Shown here: positions 36,389-45,261 of the stretch, piece by piece | How the letters are laid out: the number at the start of each line of letters is the position of its first letter | How positions within the stretch are numbered: position 1 is the stretch's first letter | Source: Bacteroidota bacterium | GTDB taxonomy: Bacteria; Bacteroidota; Bacteroidia; Bacteroidales; Prolixibacteraceae | Length of the DNA: 64,000 nucleotides | Assembly: GCA_023428545.1 (NCBI GenBank) | Contig: JAEYXH010000011.1 | Span: 88,101-152,100, forward strand | Direction of reading: 5' to 3' | The notes under the pieces: generated by a model | What the model saw: only the letters and a program-made list of their open reading frames with translations | The model's database searches: none | What the model was told of the DNA's origin: nothing | Made by a program: the position numbers and the translations under genes

Positions 36389-37138
36389 TTAACCAACTAT
36401 TTGTTCACTTGTCATTCCAAACCGTCTTTCTCTGTTTTGGTAATCAATGATGGCTTCGAATAGATTTTCTTTTCGAAAATCGGGCCATAATGTTTCTGTA
36501 AAGTACAATTCAGAATAGGCAATCTGCCACAGCAGGAAATTACTTAACCTGTATTCACCACTGGTGCGGATAAGCAATTCCGGTTCGGGTAAGCCAGCAG
36601 TCGACAGATACGTGTCAAAAAGTTCGTTTGTTATTTGTGACGGTGTAATCTTCTGTAAGGCTGCGTCTTGGGTAATTCTTTTTACGGCTTCCAGAATTTC
36701 CCACTTCGAACTGTAGCTGATGGCAAGCATTACGGTAAGTCCGGTATTGTCTTTTAGCTTGTTGATGCAGCCATTTAATTTTGCCCTGACATTTTCGGGC
36801 AGCATTTCCTGACAACCAATCACCCCGAGACGAACATTGTTTTTCATCAGGTTGACAGTTTCCGCATCTATTGCATGAACCAGAAGGCTCATCAATCCGT
36901 CAACTTCTGCTTGTGGTCTCGACCAGTTTTCGGTTGAGAAAGCGTAAAGAGTAAGGTATTGCACCCCAATTTCTCCGGCACCTTCAATAACCGACCTTAC
37001 GGCTTCAACACCATGTTCGTGCCCGAATATCCGGGCACTGCCGTGTCGTGCAGCCCAGCGTCCATTACCGTCCATGATGATGGCAATGTGCTTAGGCAGT
37101 TTTTCTGTATTGATTTGTTCCTTTAAAGACACTTTCAT
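36389..37138 (-). CDS. uppS: Isoprenyl (undecaprenyl diphosphate) synthase
   Basis: cis-Prenyltransferase that makes the C55 carrier for peptidoglycan and surface glycans; 249 aa. Asp23 lies in IMDGNGRWA. TLYAFSTENWSRP near 72, the Mg-binding LLIRTSGEYRLSNFLLWQ near 195, and ELYFTETLWPDF are conserved. It is separated from porG by 8 bp and from bamA by 14 bp, so all are likely one transcript. The DUF368 transporter elsewhere in the window would recycle its product's phosphate form. Confidence 0.94.
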   Translation of the reverse strand: MKVSLKEQINTEKLPKHIAIIMDGNGRWAARHGSARIFGHEHGVEAVRSVIEGAGEIGVQYLTLYAFSTENWSRPQAEVDGLMSLLVHAIDAETVNLMKNNVRLGVIGCQEMLPENVRAKLNGCINKLKDNTGLTVMLAISYSSKWEILEAVKRITQDAALQKITPSQITNELFDTYLSTAGLPEPELLIRTSGEYRLSNFLLWQIAYSELYFTETLWPDFRKENLFEAIIDYQNRERRFGMTSEQIVG

Positions 37139-37146
37139 TTAATTCT

Positions 37147-37869
37147 TTAATCATACGCAGGACAGGGCACTTTTCCGAGGAATATCTTGTAGGTGATATG
37201 TAACCCAAGAAATCCTGCCCAGTCATTGTTATGTAATTGATCCCTGTAGGTTACTTCGACACCGGCATCGTTGAAATGGGCCAATGGGTCATCCAGGTCG
37301 TCAAGCCTGTCATCCAGCAGCTTTCGCATCTGGTATTCGACTCCCAATCCAAGCCTTTTCCCCACGTTAAACTTAAACCCCATCCCGAAAGGCAGCGAAG
37401 GCGCAAAAACATTCCTGGTCTCCTCATCAGTGCCTTTATTGTGATTAGGCGTGATGGATGTCATAAAAACCGGGTCATAGTCGTAACGGTAATTCATCAG
37501 GCCAATTCCCCCGGTCAGATAGGTCGAAAATGCTGCCTTACGGTTTCCGGTCGAATATCTGAGGAAATTGATCTCAGCCTGAATTGAAACGTCACGGACA
37601 TTCTTTGCGAATTCCCAGTCCTGATTTTGGATGGTTCCTTTTGCTTCCATGTTACCTGTAAGTAACATGGCCCTGACGCCCATCCTTTCATGGAAATTAT
37701 ACCTGAAATATGCACCGATGGTTGGAAAGGTAAAGTCATTCAACGACGTATTTTCCAAATCGCCCATATATCCTGAACCGCCCCCCCAGATTCCGATATC
37801 GGCCGTTTTCTGGGCAAGTGCTGAAAACGACAGGATCAATCCGGTTATCAATAAAAAAAATCTCCTCAT
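37147..37869 (-). CDS. porG: DUF6089 / PorG-type outer membrane beta-barrel protein
   Basis: 240 aa. The signal peptide (RRFFLLITGLILSFSALAQ) is cut near residue 20. The rest is an eight-strand-like beta-barrel pattern: IGIWGGGSGYMGDLEN, TIGAYFRYNFHERMGVRA, GFKFNVGKRLGLGVEYQMRK and a last strand in LGLHITYKIF. This DUF6089 protein directly upstream of uppS-bamA-skp is the position of PorG in Porphyromonas gingivalis, an outer-membrane component of the type IX secretion system associated with the PorK/N ring. Function is by family and synteny. The in-frame start at 37881 would precede the signal peptide. Confidence 0.72.
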   Translation of the reverse strand: MRRFFLLITGLILSFSALAQKTADIGIWGGGSGYMGDLENTSLNDFTFPTIGAYFRYNFHERMGVRAMLLTGNMEAKGTIQNQDWEFAKNVRDVSIQAEINFLRYSTGNRKAAFSTYLTGGIGLMNYRYDYDPVFMTSITPNHNKGTDEETRNVFAPSLPFGMGFKFNVGKRLGLGVEYQMRKLLDDRLDDLDDPLAHFNDAGVEVTYRDQLHNNDWAGFLGLHITYKIFLGKVPCPAYD

Positions 37870-38180
37870 TGGACAAATCATTTCATCTACAAATACGAGT
37901 CAGGTACGATTCGGTATGATATTCATTTACAGGATGGTAAGTCATTCAGAATGCAATGAAATCCAATTAAATCTGACCTTACACCTCAGGTAAGAAATCC
38001 CGATCAACTTTGGGTTTTTATCTGTGTAACTTACATTAAATCAATGAACTACTTAAAAAAATATTCTGAACATGCCTGTTCAGAAGAGGTACAAAAGTAA
38101 TATAATTTAAAAAAAACAGTACCTGAATGCTATTATAAAACCCTAACTGCGGTTAAAAATTGTTAAGCCATAAGAATTTA
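37870..38180. other. Gap between nadK and porG
   Basis: 311 bp on the transcribed minus strand. It holds a terminator hairpin (38055-38085) and, just before it in the reading direction, a perfect -7 box TACTTTTG (forward CAAAAGTA, 38092-38099). Nothing else is evident; it separates the nadK/CBS unit from the porG-skp operon. Confidence 0.45.
38055..38085 (-). terminator. Hairpin plus T-run between nadK and porG
   Basis: TTCTGAACA and TGTTCAGAA (forward 38064-38072 and 38077-38085) form a perfect 9-bp stem with a 4-base loop. On the minus strand it is followed by TATTTTTTT. It lies ~95 bp after the nadK stop, the expected place for a terminator. It also sits directly after a TAnnTTTG box, so it could instead attenuate transcripts heading into porG. 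Confidence 0.65.
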
Positions 38181-39062
38181 TCAGTTTCGTTTGTCGATTC
38201 CCCACATCAGTTTATTCCGCAGTGTTTGGTAAAATGTCTGGTCGTGCAGGTGAAGGGTTTTAAGTTTGAAATCTGCCTTTTTTACCCTGATCGTTGTTGA
38301 GTGGTCGACAATCACCGATCTGGAGTCAAGCGAAGTGAGATATTGTGTCCCCCTTCCCTCAACCTGAAGGTCAAGAATACAGGTGTCGGGGACAACGATG
38401 GGTCTCACCGTCAGGTTATGGGGAGCAATGGCATTAATGACGAAATTCTCGGAATCGGGCGACAAAATGGGTCCCCCCACACTCAGGGAATAGGCTGTTG
38501 AACCCGTTGGAGTGGCTACGATCATGCCATCGGCCCAGATCGAGTTTAGAAAAACCCCGTTGATGCTGGCATGTATGTTAATCATCGATGAACTGTCGGT
38601 TTTGAGTACGGTCATCTCGTTGAGGCCGTAATTAAACTCAAAATCCGGAGCACCCGAAAGCTTAACTTCCAGAAGTGACCGTTCCATGGTGCAGTATTTG
38701 CCTTCCATGATGTCGGTCATCGCATCGATCAGGAATTCCTGTGATATATCGGCCAGAAATCCAAGACGGCCGCTGTTCACACCCACCAGGGGTATATGGT
38801 AGTTTCGAGTGTTAAGGAAAGATTGCAAAAAGGTTCCGTCACCACCTATGCTGAAAATATAATCCACCGAGCCATCAAAGTCCTCATGTGAATTGAAATA
38901 GTCTGAAACCTTGGGTGTGAAGTTCATGTCGGTTACCAGATGGTCGAAGAATGGGCGGTAAATATGAACCGGTATGGCATTCCCGGCCAGAAACCTGAAG
39001 AAATGCTGCAAAACCGGTATAAAATCGGGTGAAATATTTGTCCCGAATACTGCTACCTTCAT
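38181..39062 (-). CDS. nadK: NAD kinase
   Basis: Phosphorylates NAD to NADP; 293 aa, cytoplasmic. The catalytic GGDGTFL motif is at 73-79 (SIGGDGTFLQS), followed by VGVNSGRLGFLAD (~93-105) and the conserved DGMIVATPTGSTAYSLS Gly-rich region. It lies 15 bp downstream of the CBS-domain gene and is probably co-transcribed with it. A terminator-like hairpin follows. Confidence 0.94.
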   Translation of the reverse strand: MKVAVFGTNISPDFIPVLQHFFRFLAGNAIPVHIYRPFFDHLVTDMNFTPKVSDYFNSHEDFDGSVDYIFSIGGDGTFLQSFLNTRNYHIPLVGVNSGRLGFLADISQEFLIDAMTDIMEGKYCTMERSLLEVKLSGAPDFEFNYGLNEMTVLKTDSSSMINIHASINGVFLNSIWADGMIVATPTGSTAYSLSVGGPILSPDSENFVINAIAPHNLTVRPIVVPDTCILDLQVEGRGTQYLTSLDSRSVIVDHSTTIRVKKADFKLKTLHLHDQTFYQTLRNKLMWGIDKRN

Positions 39063-39077
39063 GCTGGAAGCTTTTGG

Positions 39078-39743
39078 TTAGATATTGAGATAACGTAAAA
39101 ACTGTTCGAGCCTGTCTTCGTAAAGATCATGGAGAAGGGAATCATCCATGAATACCGACGCCACTTGGTAACTGTATCTCTCGAATGTCTGGATTACTCC
39201 CGAAAGATCAAGTTTGTCAAGCTTCAGCGTAATATTCAGCATTTCCGATCCGACGGGTTTGTGGGTAACCAGACTTAGGACTTTGGTGTCGTTGCTCTCT
39301 ACTATCTGGCTTATTTCCGTCAGGGAAAAGCTATGCTCCGGGATATTCAGGATAATGATGCCTCCTGGTTCGTTAAGGCTGAGCAGGCTGGCAATGCCTT
39401 TCCAAATGTCGATTAGGGTAATAGTTCCAACATAGCCATTTGCCTGGTTCAATACCGGTAGTACCGTCAAACCCAGATTATACATCACTGAAGCAGCTTC
39501 AAAAATGTGTTTATCCTCATGGATGTGGGGGGAATGTAGCTGAAGTACCTGTTTATCAATGGTTTCTTCAGTAAGATTCAGGTCGTAGATTATCTTGTCG
39601 GAGATCAGCCCGAGGTATTCCTCTTCCTTTACTACAGGGAGGTGTGATACCTTAAGCATGTCCATCCAGTTGAGGGCAGTCTGACCGGTGTCTTCAGGTT
39701 TTAAAACCGGAACATTATTGGTTATCAGTTCTTTTGCTCGCAA
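39078..39743 (-). CDS. Tandem CBS-domain protein with ACT-like C-terminus
   Basis: 221 aa. Two CBS motifs (residues ~1-60: SHLPVVKEEEYLGLISD; ~70-125: GLTVLPVLNQANGYVGTITL) form a Bateman module that usually binds adenosine nucleotides. Residues ~135-210 resemble an ACT-type small-molecule domain. There is no catalytic or membrane domain. Its place directly before nadK suggests an energy- or nucleotide-sensing role in NADP supply, which is only an inference. Divergent from pdxJ across a 70-bp gap. Confidence 0.78.
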   Translation of the reverse strand: MRAKELITNNVPVLKPEDTGQTALNWMDMLKVSHLPVVKEEEYLGLISDKIIYDLNLTEETIDKQVLQLHSPHIHEDKHIFEAASVMYNLGLTVLPVLNQANGYVGTITLIDIWKGIASLLSLNEPGGIIILNIPEHSFSLTEISQIVESNDTKVLSLVTHKPVGSEMLNITLKLDKLDLSGVIQTFERYSYQVASVFMDDSLLHDLYEDRLEQFLRYLNI

Positions 39744-39813
39744 TTTTTTGAGATTTTAGAAGTCTTTAATCAATGGCGTAAAAATCGTAACTTGCGGCAT
39801 AAAAATTACGTCT

Positions 39814-40527
39814 ATGACCAGATTGAGCGTAAATATAAACAAAATAGCAACATTGCGTAATGCAAGGGGGGGAATCATCCCTGATGTTGTAAAGGCAGCC
39901 ATTGATTGCCAGAGGTTTGGGGCACAGGGAATAACGGTGCATCCCCGGCCCGACGAACGTCATATCCGAAGGCAGGATGTACTGGATTTGAAACCTGTAA
40001 TCGTTACCGAATTTAATATCGAAGGCTATCCGACTGAAGATTTCCTGAAGCTTGTAACATCGGTGAATGCCGATCAAGTGACATTGGTCCCTGATGCCCC
40101 CGGGCAGATTACTTCGGATCATGGATGGGATACCATCACCCACAAATCTTTCCTTACCGAGGTGGTTGCCCGGCTGAAAGAATCGGGTATACGAACCTCC
40201 CTTTTTGTGGATCCTGATCAATCCCTGGTGGAGGGTGCAGCCCTGACGGGTACCGACAGGATTGAATTGTATACCGAGCCTTATGCTTCCCAATACCCCG
40301 TGAACAGGGAAGCGGCCGTAAAGCCTTTCGTGATTGCCGCAAACGTAGCCACTGCCTGTGGTCTTGGAATAAATGCCGGTCACGACCTGAGTCTTGAGAA
40401 CCTCAAATATCTGGTCCAAATGATTCCTGAAATCAAGGAGGTGTCAATTGGCCATGCCTTGATTGCCGATGCCTTGTACCTGGGGCTTGAAAACGCCATT
40501 CAGAAATACCTTGACTGTCTTAAATAA
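39814..40527 (+). CDS. pdxJ: Pyridoxine 5'-phosphate synthase
   Basis: Condenses 1-deoxyxylulose 5-phosphate and 3-amino-2-oxopropyl phosphate in the last ring-forming step of vitamin B6 synthesis; 237 aa TIM barrel. Active-site residues: His43 and His50 in [12 protein letters not shown], Glu70 (TEFNIEG) and the late [12 protein letters not shown] loop. The N-terminal [15 protein letters not shown] is diagnostic. The next gene begins at the base after its stop, indicating tight coupling. Confidence 0.95.
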   Translation: MTRLSVNINKIATLRNARGGIIPDVVKAAIDCQRFGAQGITVHPRPDERHIRRQDVLDLKPVIVTEFNIEGYPTEDFLKLVTSVNADQVTLVPDAPGQITSDHGWDTITHKSFLTEVVARLKESGIRTSLFVDPDQSLVEGAALTGTDRIELYTEPYASQYPVNREAAVKPFVIAANVATACGLGINAGHDLSLENLKYLVQMIPEIKEVSIGHALIADALYLGLENAIQKYLDCLK

Positions 40528-41331
40528 ATGAAACTTCATTACAGGAAAGAAGGGGAGGGCTCCCCAATTGTAATAGTGCATGGTTTGTATGGGTCGTCAG
40601 ATAACTGGCTGGCCATATCAAAACGCCTGTCAGATCATCACCTGGTTTATGCCATAGATCTCCGCAATCATGGACGGTCGCCCCACCATCCTGAACATAC
40701 CTACCAGGGTATGGTCGACGATTTGGCCCGGTTTTTTGATGACCATCACATCGATAAGGCCGTTTTATTAGGTCACAGCATGGGTGGAAAGGTTTGTATG
40801 CTGTTTGCTGCCGATTACCCCGAGAGGGTTGAAAAGCTGGTGGTGGCCGATATTGCCCCTGTTGACTACCTGCGTCTGGGCGACGAAAGCCAGTATCATC
40901 TCCACCGCACCATCCTCATGGCCATGATGGAAATCAATTTTGATTTTGTAAAGACACGACAGGATGTCGCGGATAGCCTGGCTGAGAAGATTGGCAGTCC
41001 GGATATCATTCAGTTCCTGCTGAAAAATGTTGCAGTTCAGGCCAAAACCAAAAAGCTTCACTGGAGGCTAAATGTTGAGGCTCTCTACAATTATCTTGAG
41101 GAGATTGTGGAAGGAGGCAATGAAAAGTATTTTGAGGATCGCCTGCCAATAACGGTATATCCCGTCGTATTTATCCGGGGACTCAAGTCTCCTTATATCA
41201 AGGATGAAGTTATTCCGTCCATCCGCAGGATTTATCCCGATGCCCAGATCATTGATATTCCGGATGCCGGCCACTGGCTGCATGCCGAACAACCCGACCA
41301 GTTCATGCAGGCGGTTCTTCAATGCTGTTAA
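40528..41331 (+). CDS. Alpha/beta hydrolase (YbfF-like esterase)
   Basis: 267 aa soluble alpha/beta hydrolase. The oxyanion-hole motif is VHGLYGSSDNW (17-27). The nucleophile Ser84 sits in GHSMGG, and His249 in GHWLHAEQP. It resembles the YbfF family of small acyl-ester hydrolases. The natural substrate is unknown. The ATG directly abuts the pdxJ stop; a role in B6 metabolism is not implied by the family. Confidence 0.87.
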   Translation: MKLHYRKEGEGSPIVIVHGLYGSSDNWLAISKRLSDHHLVYAIDLRNHGRSPHHPEHTYQGMVDDLARFFDDHHIDKAVLLGHSMGGKVCMLFAADYPERVEKLVVADIAPVDYLRLGDESQYHLHRTILMAMMEINFDFVKTRQDVADSLAEKIGSPDIIQFLLKNVAVQAKTKKLHWRLNVEALYNYLEEIVEGGNEKYFEDRLPITVYPVVFIRGLKSPYIKDEVIPSIRRIYPDAQIIDIPDAGHWLHAEQPDQFMQAVLQCC

Positions 41332-41339
41332 TCTAAAGG

Positions 41340-42836
41340 CTATTCCTTTATTCCGTTACGGTGGTATTTTCGGTTGATTTCAACCAGGAATTTCTGGTGT
41401 CTGCCCCTGATCTGGTCCCACCTGAAACGCCATCCCCAATTTCCGCTTGCCAGTCCGGGGATGTTCATCCTTGCTTCGGCTCCAAGGCCTAACAGATCCT
41501 GAAGGGGAATTACCGCCATATATGCCACCGATGCCCAGGCCATTTCTATAAGCGCCTCAACCGGTTTCCGGTCATATAACCTGAGATATTCATGCGCCAG
41601 TTTTTTTTCGTCCTTGTCCGCGGCATGATACCATGCCCAACTGGTGTCGTTGTCGTGTGTCCCTGTGTAAACCAGATAGTTCTGGTCGTAATTGTGGGGC
41701 AGGTAATCATTCTCCGGGCCGGTTGTAAAGGCAAACTGCAATACCTTCATCCCCGGCAGTTTGAAGCTTGTCCTCAGTTTATCCACTGCGGGCGTAATGA
41801 TCCCGAGGTCTTCGGCAATCAGGGGCAATTCACCAATCTGGCTCTTAAGGAGCGAAAGCATTTCATGACCCTGGGCAGGCATCCATTCACCCGATATGGC
41901 ATTTTCTGAACCTGCCGGGATTGCCCAAAACGACTCAAGTCCCCTGAAGTGGTCGATTCTAACCAGGTCAAACATTCTCAGGTTAAAATGGATACGTGCC
42001 ATCCACCAGTGGTAATTCTGTTCTTTCAGGGCTTGCCAATTGAATACGGGGTTTCCCCAAAGCTGGCCGGTTTCACTGAAATAATCCGGAGGAACGCCTC
42101 CAACATGTGTAGGTTCCAGTTTTTCATCCAGCATAAATATTCCCGTATTGGCCCACACATCGGCACTGTCGCCTGCCACATACAGGGGCATATCCCCAAA
42201 GATTTTAATGCCCTGTGATTTGGCATAGGCATGAATCCTTGACCATTGACGAAAGAATATAAATTGCTCGAAGAGCCTGTATTCAATTTCATCAGCCAGT
42301 TTTTTCCTGTATTTCTCCATGCCTTCGGGTGTCCTGAATTTTAGCTCATCTGGCCATCCCTGCCACGAAATTCCTCCAAAATGAAACTTAGCCGACATAA
42401 AAAGGGAATAATCGTTCACCCACCAGCCATTTTCATCCATAAATCTAAGGTAATCATGGGTGAATTGGATTTTGATTTCCCTGAATTTTTCAAAAGCCTT
42501 GCGAAGTGTCGGGGTTTTCCATTTTTCGATCCGATCAAATTCAACCTGTCTTATGTCGAACCGGGGGAGTCCTTTTAACTGACTTTCCTCCAGTAATCCT
42601 TCCTCGACCAGGTTTTGCAGGTCAATCATCAGTGGATTCCCGGCAAAGGCTGAATAACACAGGTAAGGGGAGTGGGCATACCCTACTGGGCCTAATGGAA
42701 GGATTTGCCAAACCGATTGATGGCTCAGCTTGAGAAAATCAATCCATTTCATGGCGTGGCTTCCCAAGGTGCCGATTCCCTCCCTGCCCGGCACTGAAGT
42801 TATATGGAGGAGAATTCCACTACTTCTTTGTTTCAT
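41340..42836 (-). CDS. malQ: 4-alpha-glucanotransferase (amylomaltase, GH77)
   Basis: 498 aa enzyme that transfers maltooligosaccharide units between alpha-1,4-glucans; cytoplasmic. Catalytic residues match family GH77: nucleophile Asp295 (VRIDHFRGL), acid/base Glu342 (IAEDLGII) and Asp395 (TGTHDNDTS). PLGPVGYAHSPYLCYSAFAG near 48 is the conserved substrate loop. It is the size of the Thermus-type amylomaltase (~500 aa), without the N-terminal carbohydrate modules common in the long Bacteroidetes MalQ. Likely works with the GT3 glycogen synthase in glycogen turnover. Confidence 0.94.
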   Translation of the reverse strand: MKQRSSGILLHITSVPGREGIGTLGSHAMKWIDFLKLSHQSVWQILPLGPVGYAHSPYLCYSAFAGNPLMIDLQNLVEEGLLEESQLKGLPRFDIRQVEFDRIEKWKTPTLRKAFEKFREIKIQFTHDYLRFMDENGWWVNDYSLFMSAKFHFGGISWQGWPDELKFRTPEGMEKYRKKLADEIEYRLFEQFIFFRQWSRIHAYAKSQGIKIFGDMPLYVAGDSADVWANTGIFMLDEKLEPTHVGGVPPDYFSETGQLWGNPVFNWQALKEQNYHWWMARIHFNLRMFDLVRIDHFRGLESFWAIPAGSENAISGEWMPAQGHEMLSLLKSQIGELPLIAEDLGIITPAVDKLRTSFKLPGMKVLQFAFTTGPENDYLPHNYDQNYLVYTGTHDNDTSWAWYHAADKDEKKLAHEYLRLYDRKPVEALIEMAWASVAYMAVIPLQDLLGLGAEARMNIPGLASGNWGWRFRWDQIRGRHQKFLVEINRKYHRNGIKE

Positions 42837-42927
42837 TTTTATGGTTGTATTATGAATAAGTATCTTTTTTGCCGGGCTTCTCTCTCCGGTTCCAGATGGC
42901 TAAAGGTGAAGATAAATTATCAACGCT

Positions 42928-44019
42928 TTACATACTGGTTAAACTGTTTCGGTAATTTTCAAGATGTTGGGCGGTTTCACGTACGAGTCTTTGTACTTCA
43001 AGTCCGTGATCCAATCCAGGGATAAATGCTTTGGTGTCGTTCCCTCCAAGAAACAAGTAATGGGCATGGACAAGCGATCGGAGCCACCCGGCCGGCACAT
43101 GCCCTGAAGGGAACGAAGTGATTCCATTGTAATTGCTTCCGATTATCCTTTTTGTCCAGGTCCCCGATGATTCAGTATAGTATTCAAAGTATTCGGAGGT
43201 TTGTGAAGAATAGCGCAACATCCCTTTTTCGGCATAAATTTCAAGGCTGACCAGATCTCCTGATCCTGAGCTTATCCGGCTCGCCGACATATGTCCGGCT
43301 GCCATGGTCTTGAGGTCAGTCAGCGAAATGGAACTAAACAGGTCGGATCCTGCCGGAACACCCGGAAACTCACCAGACTGAATGGCATGGTTCAGTCTGA
43401 GGCCATTCCCGAGAAATGCGGTTAACAGGCTGATGCCATGCGATCCCAGATCGGCCATGGCACCGCCATCGGGTGCAGGGGTGAGTCGTGTGACGCGTTT
43501 ATCACGGTAAGATTTTTGAAGATAGTCGCCGTGGTAGTACTTCAGGTCGAAATGGATCGGCTTTCCCAGTAGTCCCGATTTCCAGAACGAGAGTGCTTCC
43601 CTGACGGCAGGGGTCTGCAGGTACTGAAATCCTACCTGTATCAGCTTGTCTGACGAAGCAGCCAATTTTGCCATTTCAAGTTCTTCTGCCAAACTTGAAC
43701 ACACAGGCTTTTCGAGATAGATTCTCTTGACCGACGGCATCTCCAGTGCCGTTTTGAAATGTTCGAAATGGGTGTTGTTGGGCCCCAGTATAAAAACCGT
43801 ATCGATTTCGTGGTTCCTCCTGAACTCCTCAAACCCTTCCGACTTGTTAAATCCGTAAGTCTTTGCAAATGACCCGCGGCTTTCGGCATTTCGGGAACAA
43901 ACCGATGAAAGGGAAATCCCCGGGGCGGAATTATAATAAAATTTAAGCGATTGCAGGGCATAAACATGGGCACGCGCTATACCGCCTGCCCCCAAAAATC
44001 CTATCCGAAAAGCACTCAT
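42928..44019 (-). CDS. Gfo/Idh/MocA-family oxidoreductase
   Basis: 363 aa. The N-terminal Rossmann domain starts FLGAGGIARAH, with GPNNTHFEHF and the diagnostic EKP (Glu103-Pro105, YLEKPVCSS). The C-terminal domain has GGAMADLGSHGISLL near 198, which supplies substrate contacts and the conserved His. NAD(P)-linked oxidation or reduction of a sugar or related polyol is expected. The substrate is not determined. It stands 91 bp upstream of malQ in the reading direction, so a carbohydrate role is plausible. Confidence 0.87.
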   Translation of the reverse strand: MSAFRIGFLGAGGIARAHVYALQSLKFYYNSAPGISLSSVCSRNAESRGSFAKTYGFNKSEGFEEFRRNHEIDTVFILGPNNTHFEHFKTALEMPSVKRIYLEKPVCSSLAEELEMAKLAASSDKLIQVGFQYLQTPAVREALSFWKSGLLGKPIHFDLKYYHGDYLQKSYRDKRVTRLTPAPDGGAMADLGSHGISLLTAFLGNGLRLNHAIQSGEFPGVPAGSDLFSSISLTDLKTMAAGHMSASRISSGSGDLVSLEIYAEKGMLRYSSQTSEYFEYYTESSGTWTKRIIGSNYNGITSFPSGHVPAGWLRSLVHAHYLFLGGNDTKAFIPGLDHGLEVQRLVRETAQHLENYRNSLTSM

Positions 44020-44111
44020 TACCTGATCGATTTGAATTATTTATTACTTGTTACTCTCTATTGGATGGGTGTAATTGCGAAAAGTTAAAACTATGATTTT
44101 ATTTTAAATGA

Positions 44112-44119
44112 TAGCTTTG
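44112..44119 (+). promoter_or_regulatory. -7 box of the DUF2027-Smr gene
   Basis: TAGCTTTG, a perfect TAnnTTTG box, 15 bp before the ATG at 44135. No -33 TTG at normal spacing. Confidence 0.42.
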
Positions 44120-44134
44120 CAAAAAAAATGAACA

Positions 44135-45202
44135 ATGTTGAAAATAGGAGATAAGGTCAAATTTCTCAATGCGAAAGGTGGCGGCAAAGTAACGGGCTTT
44201 GTAAGTAAGAAGGTAGTGAATGTTGAAGATGACGAAGGTTTTGAAGTGCCATGCCTGATCACTGAATTGGTTAAGGATGAGCGCTTTGAGAAAAGTACAT
44301 CTGCTCCGTCCATTCCTTCGGTTTCACGTAAAGTGACCAGTGAAACCCCCGAAACAAGAAAGCCGAAGAAAGAAAGTCAGCCACTTTTTGCCTCCTCATA
44401 CGGAAAACCTGCCGTACAGGGTGGGGCCTTTTTTGTGGCATTTGTCCCTGAAGTCCCTTCCATGCCCTTGTCGGGCGAGATCAAGGCATGGCTTGTAAAT
44501 GACAGTGCAAAAACGGTGTTGTATCATTTTTCCCTGCTTTCCGGTGGGTATTATGTGTCTGAGAAATCGGGACGGCTTGGGCCATACAGTACTGTGCCCC
44601 TGAAAGGTTTTACGCATGACGATTTCAGCAGTTTCCCTGATTTTGGAATTCAAATTCTTCCCTTTGAAAATAGCGGAAGAGAACTTCTTGAAGCGGTAGT
44701 TAAAACATTGAAGGTGAACCCGGTCAAGTTTTATAAAGAGACTTCATTTACCGGAAATGCCTATTTCACTTCGAGGGCTTACCTGATCAACCTGACCGAA
44801 AAAGAACTTGCGAAGGAAATTGAAAAGCTGAAACAGCATGATTTCAGTGCCCCTAAGATATTGCAGGAGAGTGGTGATTTGGCCAAACCTGAAGTCCACA
44901 AAAAGGAGACGCCCGAACTAAAGGAAGTTGACTTGCATATTCAGGAACTATTGGATGACACCCAGAACATGGAGCCCAAAGAACTACTGGATATTCAAAT
45001 GGACCGTTTCAGGTTCGAAATGGAAAGTGCCATCCAAAACGGGACCAAAAGGATCGTATTCATCCATGGGGTCGGACAAGGGACCCTTAAGAATGAGTTG
45101 CGGCGCGAGTTGTCGAACCGCTACAAAAAATACGATTTTCAGGATGCATCGTTCCGTGAGTATGGGTATGGTGCCACCATGGTTATACTGCGAAGAAAAT
45201 AG
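44135..45202 (+). CDS. DUF2027 and Smr-domain protein
   Basis: 355 aa. The N-terminus (1-~60) begins MLKIGDKVKFLNAKGGGKV, a small SH3-like beta domain. DUF2027 follows (~95-235, GGAFFVAFVPEVPSMPLSG). A C-terminal Smr domain (~265-355) has the diagnostic ELKEVDLHIQEL and FIHGVGQGTLKNELRREL segments. Smr domains are nicking nucleases acting on DNA or, as in ribosome-rescue factors, on mRNA. In this DUF2027-linked form the target is not established. Monocistronic. Confidence 0.87.
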   Translation: MLKIGDKVKFLNAKGGGKVTGFVSKKVVNVEDDEGFEVPCLITELVKDERFEKSTSAPSIPSVSRKVTSETPETRKPKKESQPLFASSYGKPAVQGGAFFVAFVPEVPSMPLSGEIKAWLVNDSAKTVLYHFSLLSGGYYVSEKSGRLGPYSTVPLKGFTHDDFSSFPDFGIQILPFENSGRELLEAVVKTLKVNPVKFYKETSFTGNAYFTSRAYLINLTEKELAKEIEKLKQHDFSAPKILQESGDLAKPEVHKKETPELKEVDLHIQELLDDTQNMEPKELLDIQMDRFRFEMESAIQNGTKRIVFIHGVGQGTLKNELRRELSNRYKKYDFQDASFREYGYGATMVILRRK

Positions 45203-45261
45203 GAAATGGGTCAGGGCGGAATTTTCCCTGACTGCCCTAAACCATGATGTCGGAAAATAAA

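Noticed and set aside
39766..40419. 217-codon ORF on the minus strand
   Set aside because: It lies wholly antisense to pdxJ, has no family motif, and pdxJ is intact and well conserved.
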